From an uncultured Christensenellaceae bacterium (GTDB lineage Bacteria; Bacillota; Clostridia; Christensenellales; Borkfalkiaceae): 64,000 nt of DNA. The stretch covers positions 20,998 through 84,997 of the forward strand of contig CAJUOI010000003.1 in the NCBI GenBank assembly GCA_910588615.1, read 5' to 3'. The position numbers and the translations under genes are program-made. The first letter of the stretch is position 1, and each line of letters starts with the position of its first letter. The notes beneath the pieces are model-generated. The model had not been told where the DNA came from. It searched no databases and saw nothing but the letters and a program-made list of their open reading frames with translations. Shown here piece by piece: positions 1 through 9,700 of this stretch.

Positions 1-1248
1 GTCGCCCGTAACGGAATCGCTCGCGTACACCCGATTGGACAGGATTCGCGGCGTAACCGCGTATCCGTGCGTAACCGTATTAAAAGAAACTTCGGCGCAA
101 CTGACGTAATTGTTTTCGCCGCCGCCCTGTAAATGGTAGACGCCGTACTCGTCCTTTAAAATATAACTTTGATGCGTGTGCCCCTCGAACACGAGGTCGA
201 CGTAACCGTCGGAAAGTGCGGTGTCGTAATACGAAATATCGCCGTTCGTAACGGAGGCGACGCTCGAAGAAACGCTGCTGCCATAGCCGTCGTGTACGGA
301 ATACACGATGAAATCGCATTGCTCTTCCCCTCTCAGCCGCACCGCCTCATTCTTTACGAGCGCGGTCAGCGCATCGCCCGTGGCAAACTGCAGTCCGTCG
401 GTAAAGTCGCCCGAAATCGAACTCAGACAGTCGCCGATTGCACCGATGATCCCGATTTTCACGCCGCCCTTTTCCACAACCGTGGACGCGCGGCAGTAAT
501 CCACCGCTTTGCCCCGATAGGTTACGTTGATGGCGAGAAAGGGAAATTCGGCAAGCTCGCTGTTGGGCGTCAGCGTCGCCGCGCCCCAGTCGTATTCGTG
601 ATTCCCGAGGGTCATGGATACAAACCCGACCTCGTTCATCCACTCCGTCATCAGCCGCCCCTTGTTGGTTGACGATTCCACCGTGCCCTGCCACATATCG
701 CCCGACGAGAGCAGAATCTCTTCCCGCGTCTTATCGGCGTACAGCGCTTTGAGATAGGCGGTAAACTCGTCTACCCCCGGCTGCCTGTCGGTGTCCATAT
801 ACTTGCCGTGCAAATCGTTTACGGCATAGAAGGAAAGCTCCGCCGTTACGCTTTCGCCGCACCCGTCGCAGATCCCGTTGCCGTCGAAGTCGGCGTGCAA
901 ATGCTCCGTCGGAGAGACGGGGCTTACGTATTGCTTCGGCTGAGAGAACTCGCTGTCCGCATACTCCTTGCCGTCGCCCACCGCCTTCACTCTTACGCTC
1001 TGCCCGTCGCTAAGGAGTACGCGCCGCTCCTGCGTCTGCTTCTCCCCGCCCCCGTCCACGACGTAAACGTAGGCGATCGCGTGCTCCACGCCGCCCCACT
1101 GCGCCACGCCGCTATCGCTCACCGTAATCTCGGGCACGGCAAGCCCGGGCAGGTTTTTTCCGCGCGAAAAAAGCGAACAGCCGACCGCCGTAAAAAGCAG
1201 CAGCGCGGCAGCGAACAATGCAGAAATTTTAACCGTAAATTTTTTCAT
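1..1248 (-). CDS. 5'-nucleotidase/UshA-like metallophosphoesterase lipoprotein (3' end outside window)
   Basis: The reading frame opens at the ATG at 1248 and is still open at position 1, so the C-terminus is missing. The N-terminus is a lipoprotein signal with lipobox AVGC. A short linker region is followed by a calcineurin-like phosphoesterase domain with the metal-binding motifs NDLHGKY, GNHEYDWG and EGHTH. This is the UshA/5'-nucleotidase superfamily, which dephosphorylates nucleotides outside the membrane. It lies 18 bases downstream of cdd in the same direction. It could therefore feed extracellular nucleosides into the deo operon (inference). The exact substrate is not visible. Confidence 0.85.
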   Translation of the reverse strand, partial: MKKFTVKISALFAAALLLFTAVGCSLFSRGKNLPGLAVPEITVSDSGVAQWGGVEHAIAYVYVVDGGGEKQTQERRVLLSDGQSVRVKAVGDGKEYADSEFSQPKQYVSPVSPTEHLHADFDGNGICDGCGESVTAELSFYAVNDLHGKYMDTDRQPGVDEFTAYLKALYADKTREEILLSSGDMWQGTVESSTNKGRLMTEWMNEVGFVSMTLGNHEYDWGAATLTPNSELAEFPFLAINVTYRGKAVDYCRASTVVEKGGVKIGIIGAIGDCLSSISGDFTDGLQFATGDALTALVKNEAVRLRGEEQCDFIVYSVHDGYGSSVSSSVASVTNGDISYYDTALSDGYVDLVFEGHTHQSYILKDEYGVYHLQGGGENNYVSCAEVSFNTVTHGYAVTPRILSNRVYASDSVTGD

Positions 1249-1266
1249 ATTCTTCCGCAGCAAAAC

Positions 1267-1671
1267 TTACAAATCTTTTTTCGTAAACGAAAAAGGCAGC
1301 AGAGAGCCGAGCGTATGCACGCCGAACTCCTCTTCGTTGCCGAGAATTATTTTAAAATCATCGCCGCAGAACTCGGCAATCACCTGCCTGCAAACGCCGC
1401 AGGGCGCACAAAAGCCGCCCTTCTCCTCCGCCTTCCCCCCCACGATCGCCATTGCCTCGAATTCGCGCTCGCCCTCGCTGACCGCCTTGAAAATCGCCGT
1501 GCGTTCGGCGCAATTCGTGGGTGTGTAAGCCGCGTTTTCGATATTGCAGCCCGTATAGATCTTTCCGTTTTTACAAAGCAGCGCCGCCCCCACGCAAAAG
1601 TGCGAATAGGGAGAATAGGATTTTTTCCGCGCCTCCTGCGCAAGTTCCGCCAAATATTTATAGTCCGTCAT
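1267..1671 (-). CDS. cdd: Cytidine deaminase
   Basis: This 134-residue protein matches the homotetrameric cytidine deaminase family in length and motifs. It has the CAERTAI motif carrying the first zinc Cys and the catalytic Glu, and PCGVCRQ supplying the other two zinc cysteines. It deaminates cytidine and deoxycytidine to uridine and deoxyuridine in the cytoplasm. Its ATG overlaps the TGA of deoB by four bases (ATGA), which indicates translational coupling. It is the fourth gene of the deoC-deoD-deoB-cdd operon for nucleoside salvage. Confidence 0.95.
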   Translation of the reverse strand: MTDYKYLAELAQEARKKSYSPYSHFCVGAALLCKNGKIYTGCNIENAAYTPTNCAERTAIFKAVSEGEREFEAMAIVGGKAEEKGGFCAPCGVCRQVIAEFCGDDFKIILGNEEEFGVHTLGSLLPFSFTKKDL

Positions 1672-2831
1672 TTTTTTACCGCTCCCAAAAAGCTTTCGCC
1701 CTGCGTGCCCGCCTGCGCCGTACCGAAATACTCGAGAACCGTTGCGCCGATGTCGGCAAAGCTTGCGCGCGTGCCCAGATCGACGCCGCTCTTAATTCCT
1801 TTGCCGTATACGAGCATGGGGGTGTATTCGCGGGAATGGTCGGTGGAGGGCGTTGCGGGATCGCAGCCGTGGTCGGCGGTGATCATAAGCACGTCCTCCT
1901 CTCTCATATCCTTGACGAACGAAGTCAGGAAGCCGTCGAATTCCGTTGCGGCGGCGGCGTAACCCGCCACGTCGTTCCTGTGCCCGTACTTCATGTCGAA
2001 ATCGACAAGATTGACGAAGCAAAGCCCGTTGAAATCTCTATCCTGCATATCCTTCGTTACCTGCATTCCGTGCGTGTTCGAAGTCGTGCGGTTGCTTTCG
2101 GAAATGCCGCTGCCCGCGAAAATATCGTAAATCTTGCCCACCGAAATGGTGTCGAAGCCCGCCCTTTGCAGCACGTTCAGCATCGTGTCGGAGGGCGGCT
2201 GCAACGAAAAGTCGTGCCGGTTCGCCGTGCGCGCAAACGGATACTCTCCGTTAAAGGGACGGGCGATCACCCTGCCCACGCCGTGCTTGCCGACGAGCAG
2301 CCCCCTTGCGATTTCGCAGTATTCGTACAGCTCCTTTACGGGCACGACGTCCTCGTGCGCGGCTATCTGGAACACGCTGTCCGCCGAGGTGTATACGATC
2401 AACGCGCCCGTTTTCACGTGCTCGCGTCCGAAGTCCTTGATGACCTCCGTCCCCGAATACGGCTTGTTGCAGAGCGTCCTTCTGCCCGTCCGCTTCTCGA
2501 ACTCTTTTATGATTTCGTCGGGGAAGCCGTCGGGATAGGTGGGCAGAGGCTTGGGCGAAACAACGCCCGCGATCTCCCAGTGCCCGATCGTGGTATCCTT
2601 CCCCATGGACTTTTCGCGCATTCTCGCGTAGCTTGCCGCGGGCGAAGCCACGCCGCCGCCCACGCCGTCGATATTGAAGAGCCCCATTTTTTTCAGCTCG
2701 GGACAGTTGAAATTCGGATGATTGCGTATCGCTCCCAAAGTATTGCTGCCCTCGTCGTGCCACAGATTCGCGTCGGGCAGCTCCCCTATGCCGAAACTGT
2801 CGAGAACGATCAAAAAAAATCTCTTTGCCAT
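1668..2831 (-). CDS. deoB: Phosphopentomutase
   Basis: This 387-residue protein starts MAKRFFLIVLDSFGIGELPD, the typical DeoB N-terminus with metal-binding Asp, and has DHGCDP and HSREYTPML near the C-terminus. It interconverts (deoxy)ribose-1-phosphate and -5-phosphate, linking DeoD to DeoC. The frame is open upstream to 3038, but ATG 2831 is chosen because AAGGAGG lies just ahead of it and the extra residues do not look like DeoB. It follows deoD by 11 bases and overlaps cdd. Confidence 0.95.
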   Translation of the reverse strand: MAKRFFLIVLDSFGIGELPDANLWHDEGSNTLGAIRNHPNFNCPELKKMGLFNIDGVGGGVASPAASYARMREKSMGKDTTIGHWEIAGVVSPKPLPTYPDGFPDEIIKEFEKRTGRRTLCNKPYSGTEVIKDFGREHVKTGALIVYTSADSVFQIAAHEDVVPVKELYEYCEIARGLLVGKHGVGRVIARPFNGEYPFARTANRHDFSLQPPSDTMLNVLQRAGFDTISVGKIYDIFAGSGISESNRTTSNTHGMQVTKDMQDRDFNGLCFVNLVDFDMKYGHRNDVAGYAAAATEFDGFLTSFVKDMREEDVLMITADHGCDPATPSTDHSREYTPMLVYGKGIKSGVDLGTRASFADIGATVLEYFGTAQAGTQGESFLGAVKK

Positions 2832-2842
2832 AATTCCCCTCC

Positions 2843-3571
2843 TTACGCGAGCTCCAGCGCAATTTTCATCATCGCCGTAAACGAATTCTGCCGCTCCTCG
2901 GCGGTCGTATTCTCTTCGGGATAAATAAAGCTGTCGCTTACCGTGCAGATACACAGCGCCTTTTTCCCCGCGCGCGCCGCGTTGCAGTAGAGGGCGGCGC
3001 TCTCCATTTCCACGCCGAGCACGCCCATTTTCGCCCATTGCATTCCGCTGTTGCCGTCGTCGTAGAAGGTGTCCGATGAGAAGATGTTCCCCACTTTATA
3101 GCGGACGCCCGCATCCTCGCACAGCTGCGCCGCACGGCGCGCCAACGAGAAATCCGCAATCGGGCAGAACGTGCCGGGGAGGTTGTACTGCGCGGCATAG
3201 TTTCCGTTCGTGCACGCGCCGAGCGCAATGATGATATCGCGCGCGTGCAAATCCTTGTCGAACGAACCGCACGAGCCGATGCGGATGATATTTTCCACAC
3301 CGTAGAAATTGAACAGCTCGTACGAATAAATTCCGATGGACGGCTGCCCCATGCCCGACGCCATCACCGAAACCCGCTTGCCTTTATAATAGCCCGTATA
3401 CCCGTTGACACCGCGCACGTTGTTGACGAGAACGGCGTCGTTAAGAAAGTTTTCCGCAATGAACTTTGCCCGAAGGGGATCCCCCGGCATTAAAACGGTT
3501 TCGGCGAAATCGCCGTACTTTGCGGTGATGTGCGGCGTGGGAACGTTGGGATGCTTTTTTTCTGCGCTCAT
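2843..3571 (-). CDS. deoD: Purine-nucleoside phosphorylase, DeoD type
   Basis: This 242-residue protein has the hexameric PNP signature: the [20 protein letters not shown]-terminus, the [14 protein letters not shown] phosphate-binding region and [10 protein letters not shown] for ribose binding. It phosphorolyses purine (deoxy)nucleosides to base plus (deoxy)ribose-1-phosphate. Its start codon overlaps the stop of deoC by four bases, so the two are probably coupled in translation. deoB follows 11 bases later and handles the sugar phosphate product. Confidence 0.95.
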   Translation of the reverse strand: MSAEKKHPNVPTPHITAKYGDFAETVLMPGDPLRAKFIAENFLNDAVLVNNVRGVNGYTGYYKGKRVSVMASGMGQPSIGIYSYELFNFYGVENIIRIGSCGSFDKDLHARDIIIALGACTNGNYAAQYNLPGTFCPIADFSLARRAAQLCEDAGVRYKVGNIFSSDTFYDDGNSGMQWAKMGVLGVEMESAALYCNAARAGKKALCICTVSDSFIYPEENTTAEERQNSFTAMMKIALELA

Positions 3572-4224
3572 GATTTGCTCTCCTTTACGATTTTTACGAT
3601 ACGGGACGTGCCCAGCCTGTCCGCGCCGAGCGTTACGAAATCCTCCGCGTCCTGCATGGAGGCGATGCCCCCCGCCGCCTTGATTTTTACGCCCTTACCG
3701 ACGTGCTTTTTAAAGATAACCACGTCCTCGCGCGTGGCGCCGGCTTTGGAAAATCCCGTGGAGGTCTTGATAAAGTCCGCCTTCGCCGAAGTTACGATTT
3801 CGCACATCCTGATCTTCTCTTCCTCCGTAAGAAGGCAGGTCTCGATGATGACCTTTAAAATCTTACCGCCGCAAGCGGCTTTAATTGCGGAAATTTCGTC
3901 CTCGATTTTATCGTACGCGCGCGCCTTTAAATCACCGATATTGATCACCATGTCGATTTCGTCCGCGCCGTTTTCCACAGCCTCCGCCGTTTCGAACACC
4001 TTCGCTTCCTTCGTGTTGTAGCCGTTCGGAAAGCCGATCACCGTGCAAATTGCAATTTTTCCTTGGGCATACTCCTTCGCGCGGCTTACGTAGCAGGGCG
4101 GAATGCACACCGACGCGGTGCCGTATTCGATTCCGTCGTCGATCAGCGCCTTGATATCCCCCCACGTTGCCGTTACGGCAAGCTGGGTGTGGTCGCACTT
4201 GCTTAAAATATCCCGAATGTCCAT
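3568..4224 (-). CDS. deoC: Deoxyribose-phosphate aldolase
   Basis: This 218-residue class I aldolase splits deoxyribose-5-phosphate into glyceraldehyde-3-phosphate and acetaldehyde. Visible motifs are CDHTQL at the N-terminus, FIKTSTGF with the Schiff-base lysine, and VKIKAAGGI with the second conserved lysine. The open frame extends to 4317, but a near-perfect promoter at 4261-4289 lies inside that extension. The start is therefore placed at ATG 4224 (MDIRDIL), with AGGGAG about 13 bases upstream. It is the first gene of the nucleoside operon. Confidence 0.93.
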   Translation of the reverse strand: MDIRDILSKCDHTQLAVTATWGDIKALIDDGIEYGTASVCIPPCYVSRAKEYAQGKIAICTVIGFPNGYNTKEAKVFETAEAVENGADEIDMVINIGDLKARAYDKIEDEISAIKAACGGKILKVIIETCLLTEEEKIRMCEIVTSAKADFIKTSTGFSKAGATREDVVIFKKHVGKGVKIKAAGGIASMQDAEDFVTLGADRLGTSRIVKIVKESKS

Positions 4225-4260
4225 CGTTTTCTTATTTCTCCCTATGGTTTTTTTGAATCT

Positions 4261-4289
4261 ATTATAACCCGAAATCCCCTGCATGTCAA
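4261..4289 (-). promoter_or_regulatory. Sigma-A promoter of the deo operon
   Basis: Reading leftwards, TTGACA (4289-4284) is followed by a 17-base spacer and TATAAT (4266-4261). Both hexamers match consensus exactly. Transcription should start near 4254, about 30 bases before deoC, which also settles the deoC start codon. No operator was recognised. Confidence 0.85.
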
Positions 4290-4290
4290 T

Positions 4291-4329
4291 AGAAAATAAA
4301 AAATTAAGAGGCAGCATTTGCGCCTCTTA
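4291..4329 (-). terminator. Rho-independent terminator after the HAD gene
   Basis: An 8-base stem, TAAGAGGC/GCCTCTTA (4305-4312 with 4322-4329), is followed on the minus strand by a T-rich tract (4304-4292). It includes the stop codon of the HAD gene and insulates that gene from the deo promoter just downstream. Confidence 0.7.
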
Positions 4330-4797
4330 TCCGTTTAATATTTCGATTGCCCGAAGCACGTGCCCCTCTTCCAATCCGAGCCCGAAACGGGGGTTGGTCT
4401 TCACAAAAAAATCGGAAAGCTTTCCCCAAGCGTAACGGTAATCGTCGAGAATCACGAAACGCTCAACAGGTTCCGCCGCGGCATCGAGCCACGCCCGGAT
4501 TTCCTCCGGTCTGTCCCCGTCCATTCCCAAATCGGGCGTTTTTGAAAATATTTCGAGCGAGCACTTCGAAAAGGTTTCGTTGAGATACCCCCCGTCCGCA
4601 TCGCATTTTTCCGCGTCCGTATCCCAATGGACGCGCCAGGTCGAACTCAAAACGATTTTCGCGCCCGTTTCGTCGACGATTCGTTTTACGAGCGGCAGAC
4701 GCGATTCGTCGATATTCGTCAGCTTATCCCAATCCCTCTTCCTGTCGTACGCGCTCGAATTCAACACGCCGTCGATATCGAGAAATATCACCTTCAC
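4327..4797 (-). CDS. Small HAD-fold protein, 'HAD domain in Swiss Army Knife RNA repair' type
   Basis: This 156-residue protein begins KVIFLDIDGVLNS, HAD motif I with both catalytic Asp residues. It continues with VLSSTWR (motif II) and ends with FVILDDYRYAW (motif IV acidic pair). This compact form without a cap domain resembles the HAD domains found alone or in RNA-repair polyproteins; the substrate is unknown. The start is a GTG with GGGAGG seven bases upstream. A TATAAT lies further upstream (around 4820) but no clear -35. It stands alone, so its role cannot be read from its neighbours. Confidence 0.75.
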   Translation of the reverse strand: MKVIFLDIDGVLNSSAYDRKRDWDKLTNIDESRLPLVKRIVDETGAKIVLSSTWRVHWDTDAEKCDADGGYLNETFSKCSLEIFSKTPDLGMDGDRPEEIRAWLDAAAEPVERFVILDDYRYAWGKLSDFFVKTNPRFGLGLEEGHVLRAIEILNG

Positions 4798-5019
4798 TTT
4801 TTTACCTCCCTGTTGCTAATATTATATCACAAACCCGCCGCATTCGTACCGTTTGATCGGATTTTTTCAAAAGGTTTTTATGCCTCTGTTGTGCAAAGCG
4901 AAAAATTTTTTGTATAAAGCGTAAAATATTAAGCTCCTTCGTCGCTCCACTTGGTAAATGACGGGCGCACCAACACCTCTCGCACCGCCATGCGGCAACC
5001 AAAAAAACGCACTCTTCCG

Positions 5020-5060
5020 AAAACAAAAACCCGACGGGGCACGAGGCTCCCGTCGGGAAA
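5020..5060 (-). terminator. Rho-independent terminator of the polysaccharide operon
   Basis: A 9-base perfect stem CCCGACGGG/CCCGTCGGG (5030-5038 with 5049-5057) is followed on the minus strand by a T-rich tail (5029-5021). It lies 24 bases past the esterase stop codon and closes the leftward operon that starts at 17.6 kb. The remaining bases of 4798-5083 hold no gene. Confidence 0.85.
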
Positions 5061-5083
5061 ATAAAGGAGGAATGGGGTCTGAG

Positions 5084-6754
5084 TTAGTCTTGCTTATCCT
5101 GCGGCTGCTCTTCATCCGCTTCCGTCTTACTGCCCTTTTTTGCTTTCTTCAAACCAAAGAACACGCCCGAACCCGCGCCCGCCAGAACGAGTACGCCGCC
5201 CACTGCGATCAGCGCAATGCCCCAGGCGGGAAAGCCTTCTTCTTCGGGCTGCTCTACGGAAGGCGGAGGCACAGCCGCCTTTTCTTTAAACGTAACTTCG
5301 AGAACGTAATTCCCCGCGCCGAGAACCGCCGAATATTTGCCGTCCGCTTCCGTCATGGGTACGCCGTTTAACGTAACCGTATCCACCACGTAGCCGTAGC
5401 TCGGCTTGGGCGTTACGGTAAGCGTTTCGCCCTCGTACACGGTACTGCCCGACGGCTTGCGTTCAATGGTTCCGCCGAAGCCCGTTTTCACGCTAATCGA
5501 CTGTTTTTCGCGGTCGCGGAAGGTAACGTTGATATTGCTCGACGAACCGTGGCTCTCTTCGGGCGTCAGGGTAATCACGCCGTCCGCATAGACGGATGCG
5601 GGAAGCTCGACGCCGTTCAGCGTGATTTTATCCACCAGCTTGCCGCGCGCAGGTGTTACGTGAATCTTCACCGCTTCGCCGTTGGAACGCACCGTCTTTT
5701 CCTCTACTGCGCCGCCCGCAGCCGCCGTTACGTAATAGGTATATTTCGACATATTCGAAATTGCGGCGGTTGCAAAGCGTTTGCCGAGATCGTACATATC
5801 GCTTGCATTGAAGTGCCAATCGTCCGAACCGACGAGGGTCGAACCGTCGTGAATTTTGTACGTGTCGGTATCCACCGTGAAAACGTCGTTTAAGGCGTTT
5901 GCGACCTTATCTTCCGCGGCGCGCACCGTGGCGATATTGCCGCCGAACCAACCCGTAGAATTGATTTTACCGACCACGAAGGGGCGATTTACCGCCTCCG
6001 CATCCTCCGCGCGCACGGCAACGTCCTTGCGCAGATCGTTGATAAAGTCGGTAAGATTTTCTTCGTAGGCGTTTGCAAGCTCGGACGTAACCGCATCCGC
6101 TTCGCCCTGCATCCAGATATAGCCCTTGATCGAAGGCGTAAACCCGCGCGTCTTTAAATCGGCGCAGCTCGCTTCCAATGTATCCAGCAAACGGGAGTAA
6201 AGCAAACCGTTATTCGCGTGCAGCATCTTGTCCGCTTCCGTCGCCTTCTTCGTCATGGTAGGCGAAGCCCAGTTTCCGTAATCTTCCGTCTGCTTCCCCG
6301 CTCCGCCGAAATCGCCCAGATAGGTGCCGCCCACCGCGTACTTTACGATGACTGCGGGATTATCCGAAGTATGCGTTTCGGACAGCACGTTTGCCATGCC
6401 GAGCTCGGGACCGATTCTGTCGCCCCAAGCGCCCTGTCCCATAACGACGTTGGTGCGTTGCGGCTTGGGAAGCTCGGCGGTTGCCCGAACCTCCGTCAAG
6501 CCGTAATAGACGACGTTAGAATAGCCCGAGGCGTTGCGTCCGTCCTCGCTTGTAAGTTTGGTGCGATACGTGCCGCTACCGCCGTATACGGTTTGGTTGA
6601 GCTGAGAATACCCTGCGGCGTTGCTCTGTCCCGCAACGATCCAGATATCGGCGGTTTTTGGTTCTGCCGCCCGTGCCCTAAACCCTATGCCGGCGGGCGC
6701 GATTGCCGCCGTTCCGACGGCGATCAACCCGAGGGTCAATAATGCTTTTTTCAT
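5084..6754 (-). CDS. Surface-anchored sialate O-acetylesterase-type carbohydrate esterase
   Basis: This 556-residue protein has a signal peptide (about 1-29) and a CE6/SASA (DUF303) SGNH-hydrolase domain (about 33-330). That domain shows WIVAGQSNAAGYS with the nucleophile Ser and DDWHFNASD with the catalytic His. Two divergent InlB-type beta repeats follow (about 335-495), then a C-terminal transmembrane segment and a basic tail. CE6 enzymes remove acetyl groups from xylan or other glycans. As the last gene of the ABC transporter-GH43 operon it probably deacetylates the same polymer at the cell surface (inference). It starts 11 bases after the large lipoprotein. Confidence 0.85.
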   Translation of the reverse strand: MKKALLTLGLIAVGTAAIAPAGIGFRARAAEPKTADIWIVAGQSNAAGYSQLNQTVYGGSGTYRTKLTSEDGRNASGYSNVVYYGLTEVRATAELPKPQRTNVVMGQGAWGDRIGPELGMANVLSETHTSDNPAVIVKYAVGGTYLGDFGGAGKQTEDYGNWASPTMTKKATEADKMLHANNGLLYSRLLDTLEASCADLKTRGFTPSIKGYIWMQGEADAVTSELANAYEENLTDFINDLRKDVAVRAEDAEAVNRPFVVGKINSTGWFGGNIATVRAAEDKVANALNDVFTVDTDTYKIHDGSTLVGSDDWHFNASDMYDLGKRFATAAISNMSKYTYYVTAAAGGAVEEKTVRSNGEAVKIHVTPARGKLVDKITLNGVELPASVYADGVITLTPEESHGSSSNINVTFRDREKQSISVKTGFGGTIERKPSGSTVYEGETLTVTPKPSYGYVVDTVTLNGVPMTEADGKYSAVLGAGNYVLEVTFKEKAAVPPPSVEQPEEEGFPAWGIALIAVGGVLVLAGAGSGVFFGLKKAKKGSKTEADEEQPQDKQD

Positions 6755-6765
6755 GCCTATGCCTC

Positions 6766-9700
6766 TCAGTCAATCTTCAAACGCGTCATGTCGATGCCTT
6801 CGCCGACCTGCCACAGCAAATCTTCGTAAACCGCATTGGCAGTTCCTGCAAGCTTTAACGTCGTGCAAAGTCGGTTGCCCCATTCATCCGCACCCGCATC
6901 GCGTTCGCAAACTTTTACCATGACTTTTTTGCCACCTACCGTTCTTTCGATAAATGCCATCCACTTATTGTTGAACCTACCCGCACCGACGCGCACGCCT
7001 TCGCCCGTCGCCCACGCTTTGGTTTCTTCGGCTGTAAATTTTCCGCCGGGATAAGTACCGTCCCCGTCGAGTTTTAAGGTAACGTTGACCTCCGTATTTT
7101 CCACGAAGGTTGCCGCAACCGCAAGCGTTCTTGCCGCAACGTAATTGTTCAGCGTAACCGTGAAAGCGTCGCCGTTTTGAGTAGCCTCCGTTACCGTGCC
7201 GTTGATCGTAACCTGCGAAAGCGTGTAGCCCGCATCGGGGGTAAGCGTTACGGTGATATTTCCGCCGAGCACGGGATTTGCGGAAACTTCCACCGTGCCG
7301 TTTGCCGCAGCCGCCATGTTCACCGTAACGGGAAGATTGCCCGTAAGAATTTCGAAATCGTTATATTCCGCCCCGGAAGCCGAACCCCAGGCAACGAGTT
7401 CGATTTTCAGCTCGTCGTTTGCGATATACGCATACGTATTCGTCTCGTGCACGAGTTGCATTGCGCCGTTCTGTTCGATATAAATACAGAATTTTCCGTT
7501 GACTCTGGCAATTCCGAAGTAAAGTCCTTCCGCACCGTTATACAGGGCAAGCTGTTCGGCAGTCAGCAAATGTCCGCCCCAACCCCAATCCGTCCAGTTG
7601 GTAAACTGAATCAGCCAATTACCGTTTGCAACGTCATGCGTAAACCGACAGATGAGCTGTCCGTTCACGCCCGTTAAAACGTAACCGAATGACACATCGT
7701 TTTCAAACGTATTTTGCGCCTTGATACGGGTGAGGATCATCATATTTTCGTTAGCGGGGATTCTCTGTTTCAGCGTCATATACGATTCGCTCGTGCCCGT
7801 AAATACGATCTTCTTTTCTTCGTAACCTGAAACGTCAAAGTTTTCCGCGCCGCTTTCCACGTACTTGTTCGCCATAATTTCCTGCGCGGTGAACGCGGTC
7901 AGCCCGACTGCAACTTCGCCGTCCGCAGATACGGTGAATTCCGCCGAATGGCAGTTCGCCGCGGACGCCGTGTACGTGCCCTTGACCATTTCGATTGCTG
8001 CTTCGCCGTTATTGACCGTAACGGTATAAGTGTTGCTCGCGCTTTCGAGCGTAACTTCTGTGCCGTCTGCAATACCCGTGAATTTGAGCGTTACGTTCAC
8101 TTCCGCCTTTTCGATAAACGCCGCGTTGACGTTTAATTCCTTGGACAGGAAATTGCTAAGCGTTAGCGTGTATACGCCGTTATTTTCGGACAAGCCCGCC
8201 GCCTTGTTTTCGCCGTTCACCGTAAACGAAGATACGATATAACCGCTTGCGGGGGTAAGCGTTACCGTAATATTTCCGCCCATTACGGGATTCGCCGAAA
8301 CTTCCAACGTACCGTTTGCAGGCGTATTCTTGGTAACCTTCACCGCAATGTCGTTGCCGATTTCGTAACCGAAGCTGTTGTACTCCAACCCCCTCGCCTG
8401 ATACCAGGTAGCAAGCCCGAGGTTCACCGCCTGCGTCGCAATCTGTCCACCCGTCGTGGAAAGCATCGACTTCATGTTGCCGTTGCCGTCGTCCGCAAGC
8501 AGATAAACCGTTCCGTTTATCCTTGCAACGGCAATCCGCAAGCCCGCGCCGTTGATCAGGTTCTTTTGCGCGTCGGTCATGGCGCACTTCATATCGATAT
8601 CGCCCCAATTGTTGATTGCAAAGCCCGCGTTGTCGAGAACGGTGAAGTGCGTTTCCGTTCCGCCGAAAATCGTAAATCCGTAACGGAATCCGCCCGGCGC
8701 GCCCTGCAAGAACGAGTTTTGCACCTTCACCGTGCTCTCCATCCAGAAATTTTGCGACGCCGTTGCCGATGCCTTAAACTTCAAGTGCGATTCGCCACTC
8801 GTGCCCGTATAAACGATTTTCTTTTCGCTTTCGATCTTGCCGAGGTCGTAGCATTCGCCTTCGGCTTCCACGTATTTTTCCTGCATGGCAGCGTTGTAAT
8901 CGAATTCTTTCAGCGTAACGTTGATTTCGCCCGCCGCAGTGATTTCCACCGTCTGGTCCTCGTAGCCGTCGACCGAAACGGTATAACTGCCCTTTGCTAC
9001 GTTTTCAAACGCGGCTTTGTTTGCCGTAACCGTTTGCGTCTTGCTGCCGCCCGCGCCCTTTAAGGTTACGAGCGTGCCGTCGGCAAGCCCCGTAACCACA
9101 AGCGTTACGTTTACTTCCTGCTCTTCGATAAACGAAGCGTTGATTTTCAGCGTCTTTGCGGTAACCGCATTGAGCGTAAGCACGTAATTGTCGCCGTCCT
9201 TTTGCAGCGCCGCCGCCTTGTTCTCGCCGTTGATCAACAGCGATTCGGGCAGATACCCGCTTGCGGGTGTGAGCGTTACCGTTACGTTTCCGCCGATAAC
9301 GGGATTTTGCGAAACCGCAACCGTACCGTTTGCGGGAGTATTTTTTACAACGTCTACGGGAACCTTGCCCGTGATCCAGCTGAATTCATTGAACTCCGCG
9401 CCTTTGACCTGCGTCCAGCAGACAATGCTCATCGTAATTTCCTTATCCTTGAGGGCGCTGCCCGTTTCCGTGGCAACCTGCTGCATGACGCCGTTTTCGT
9501 CCTCGAGGTAGAAGAAGAACGCACCGTTGATACGCGCTACGCCGATACGCAAGCCCGTGCCGTCCGTCCAATCTTCGGGCGCATCAACGCCGAATTCCTT
9601 TCCGCTCCACAATGTGCCCCAGTCGGTAAACTGCATCAGCCAATTGTTATGCGCTCTGTCATAAGTGAAGGTCGCGACCAGTTCGCTGCCGCCGCCGTCT

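Noticed and set aside
808..2924. Long plus-strand frames (384 and 467 codons) across the deo operon
   Set aside because: They are antisense shadows of the nucleotidase, cdd and deoB genes, with Arg/Ala/Val-rich composition, no ribosome sites and no recognisable domain.
4225..4317. Longer deoC start at 4317
   Set aside because: The consensus promoter at 4261-4289 lies inside this extension, so the extra codons would not be transcribed from it.
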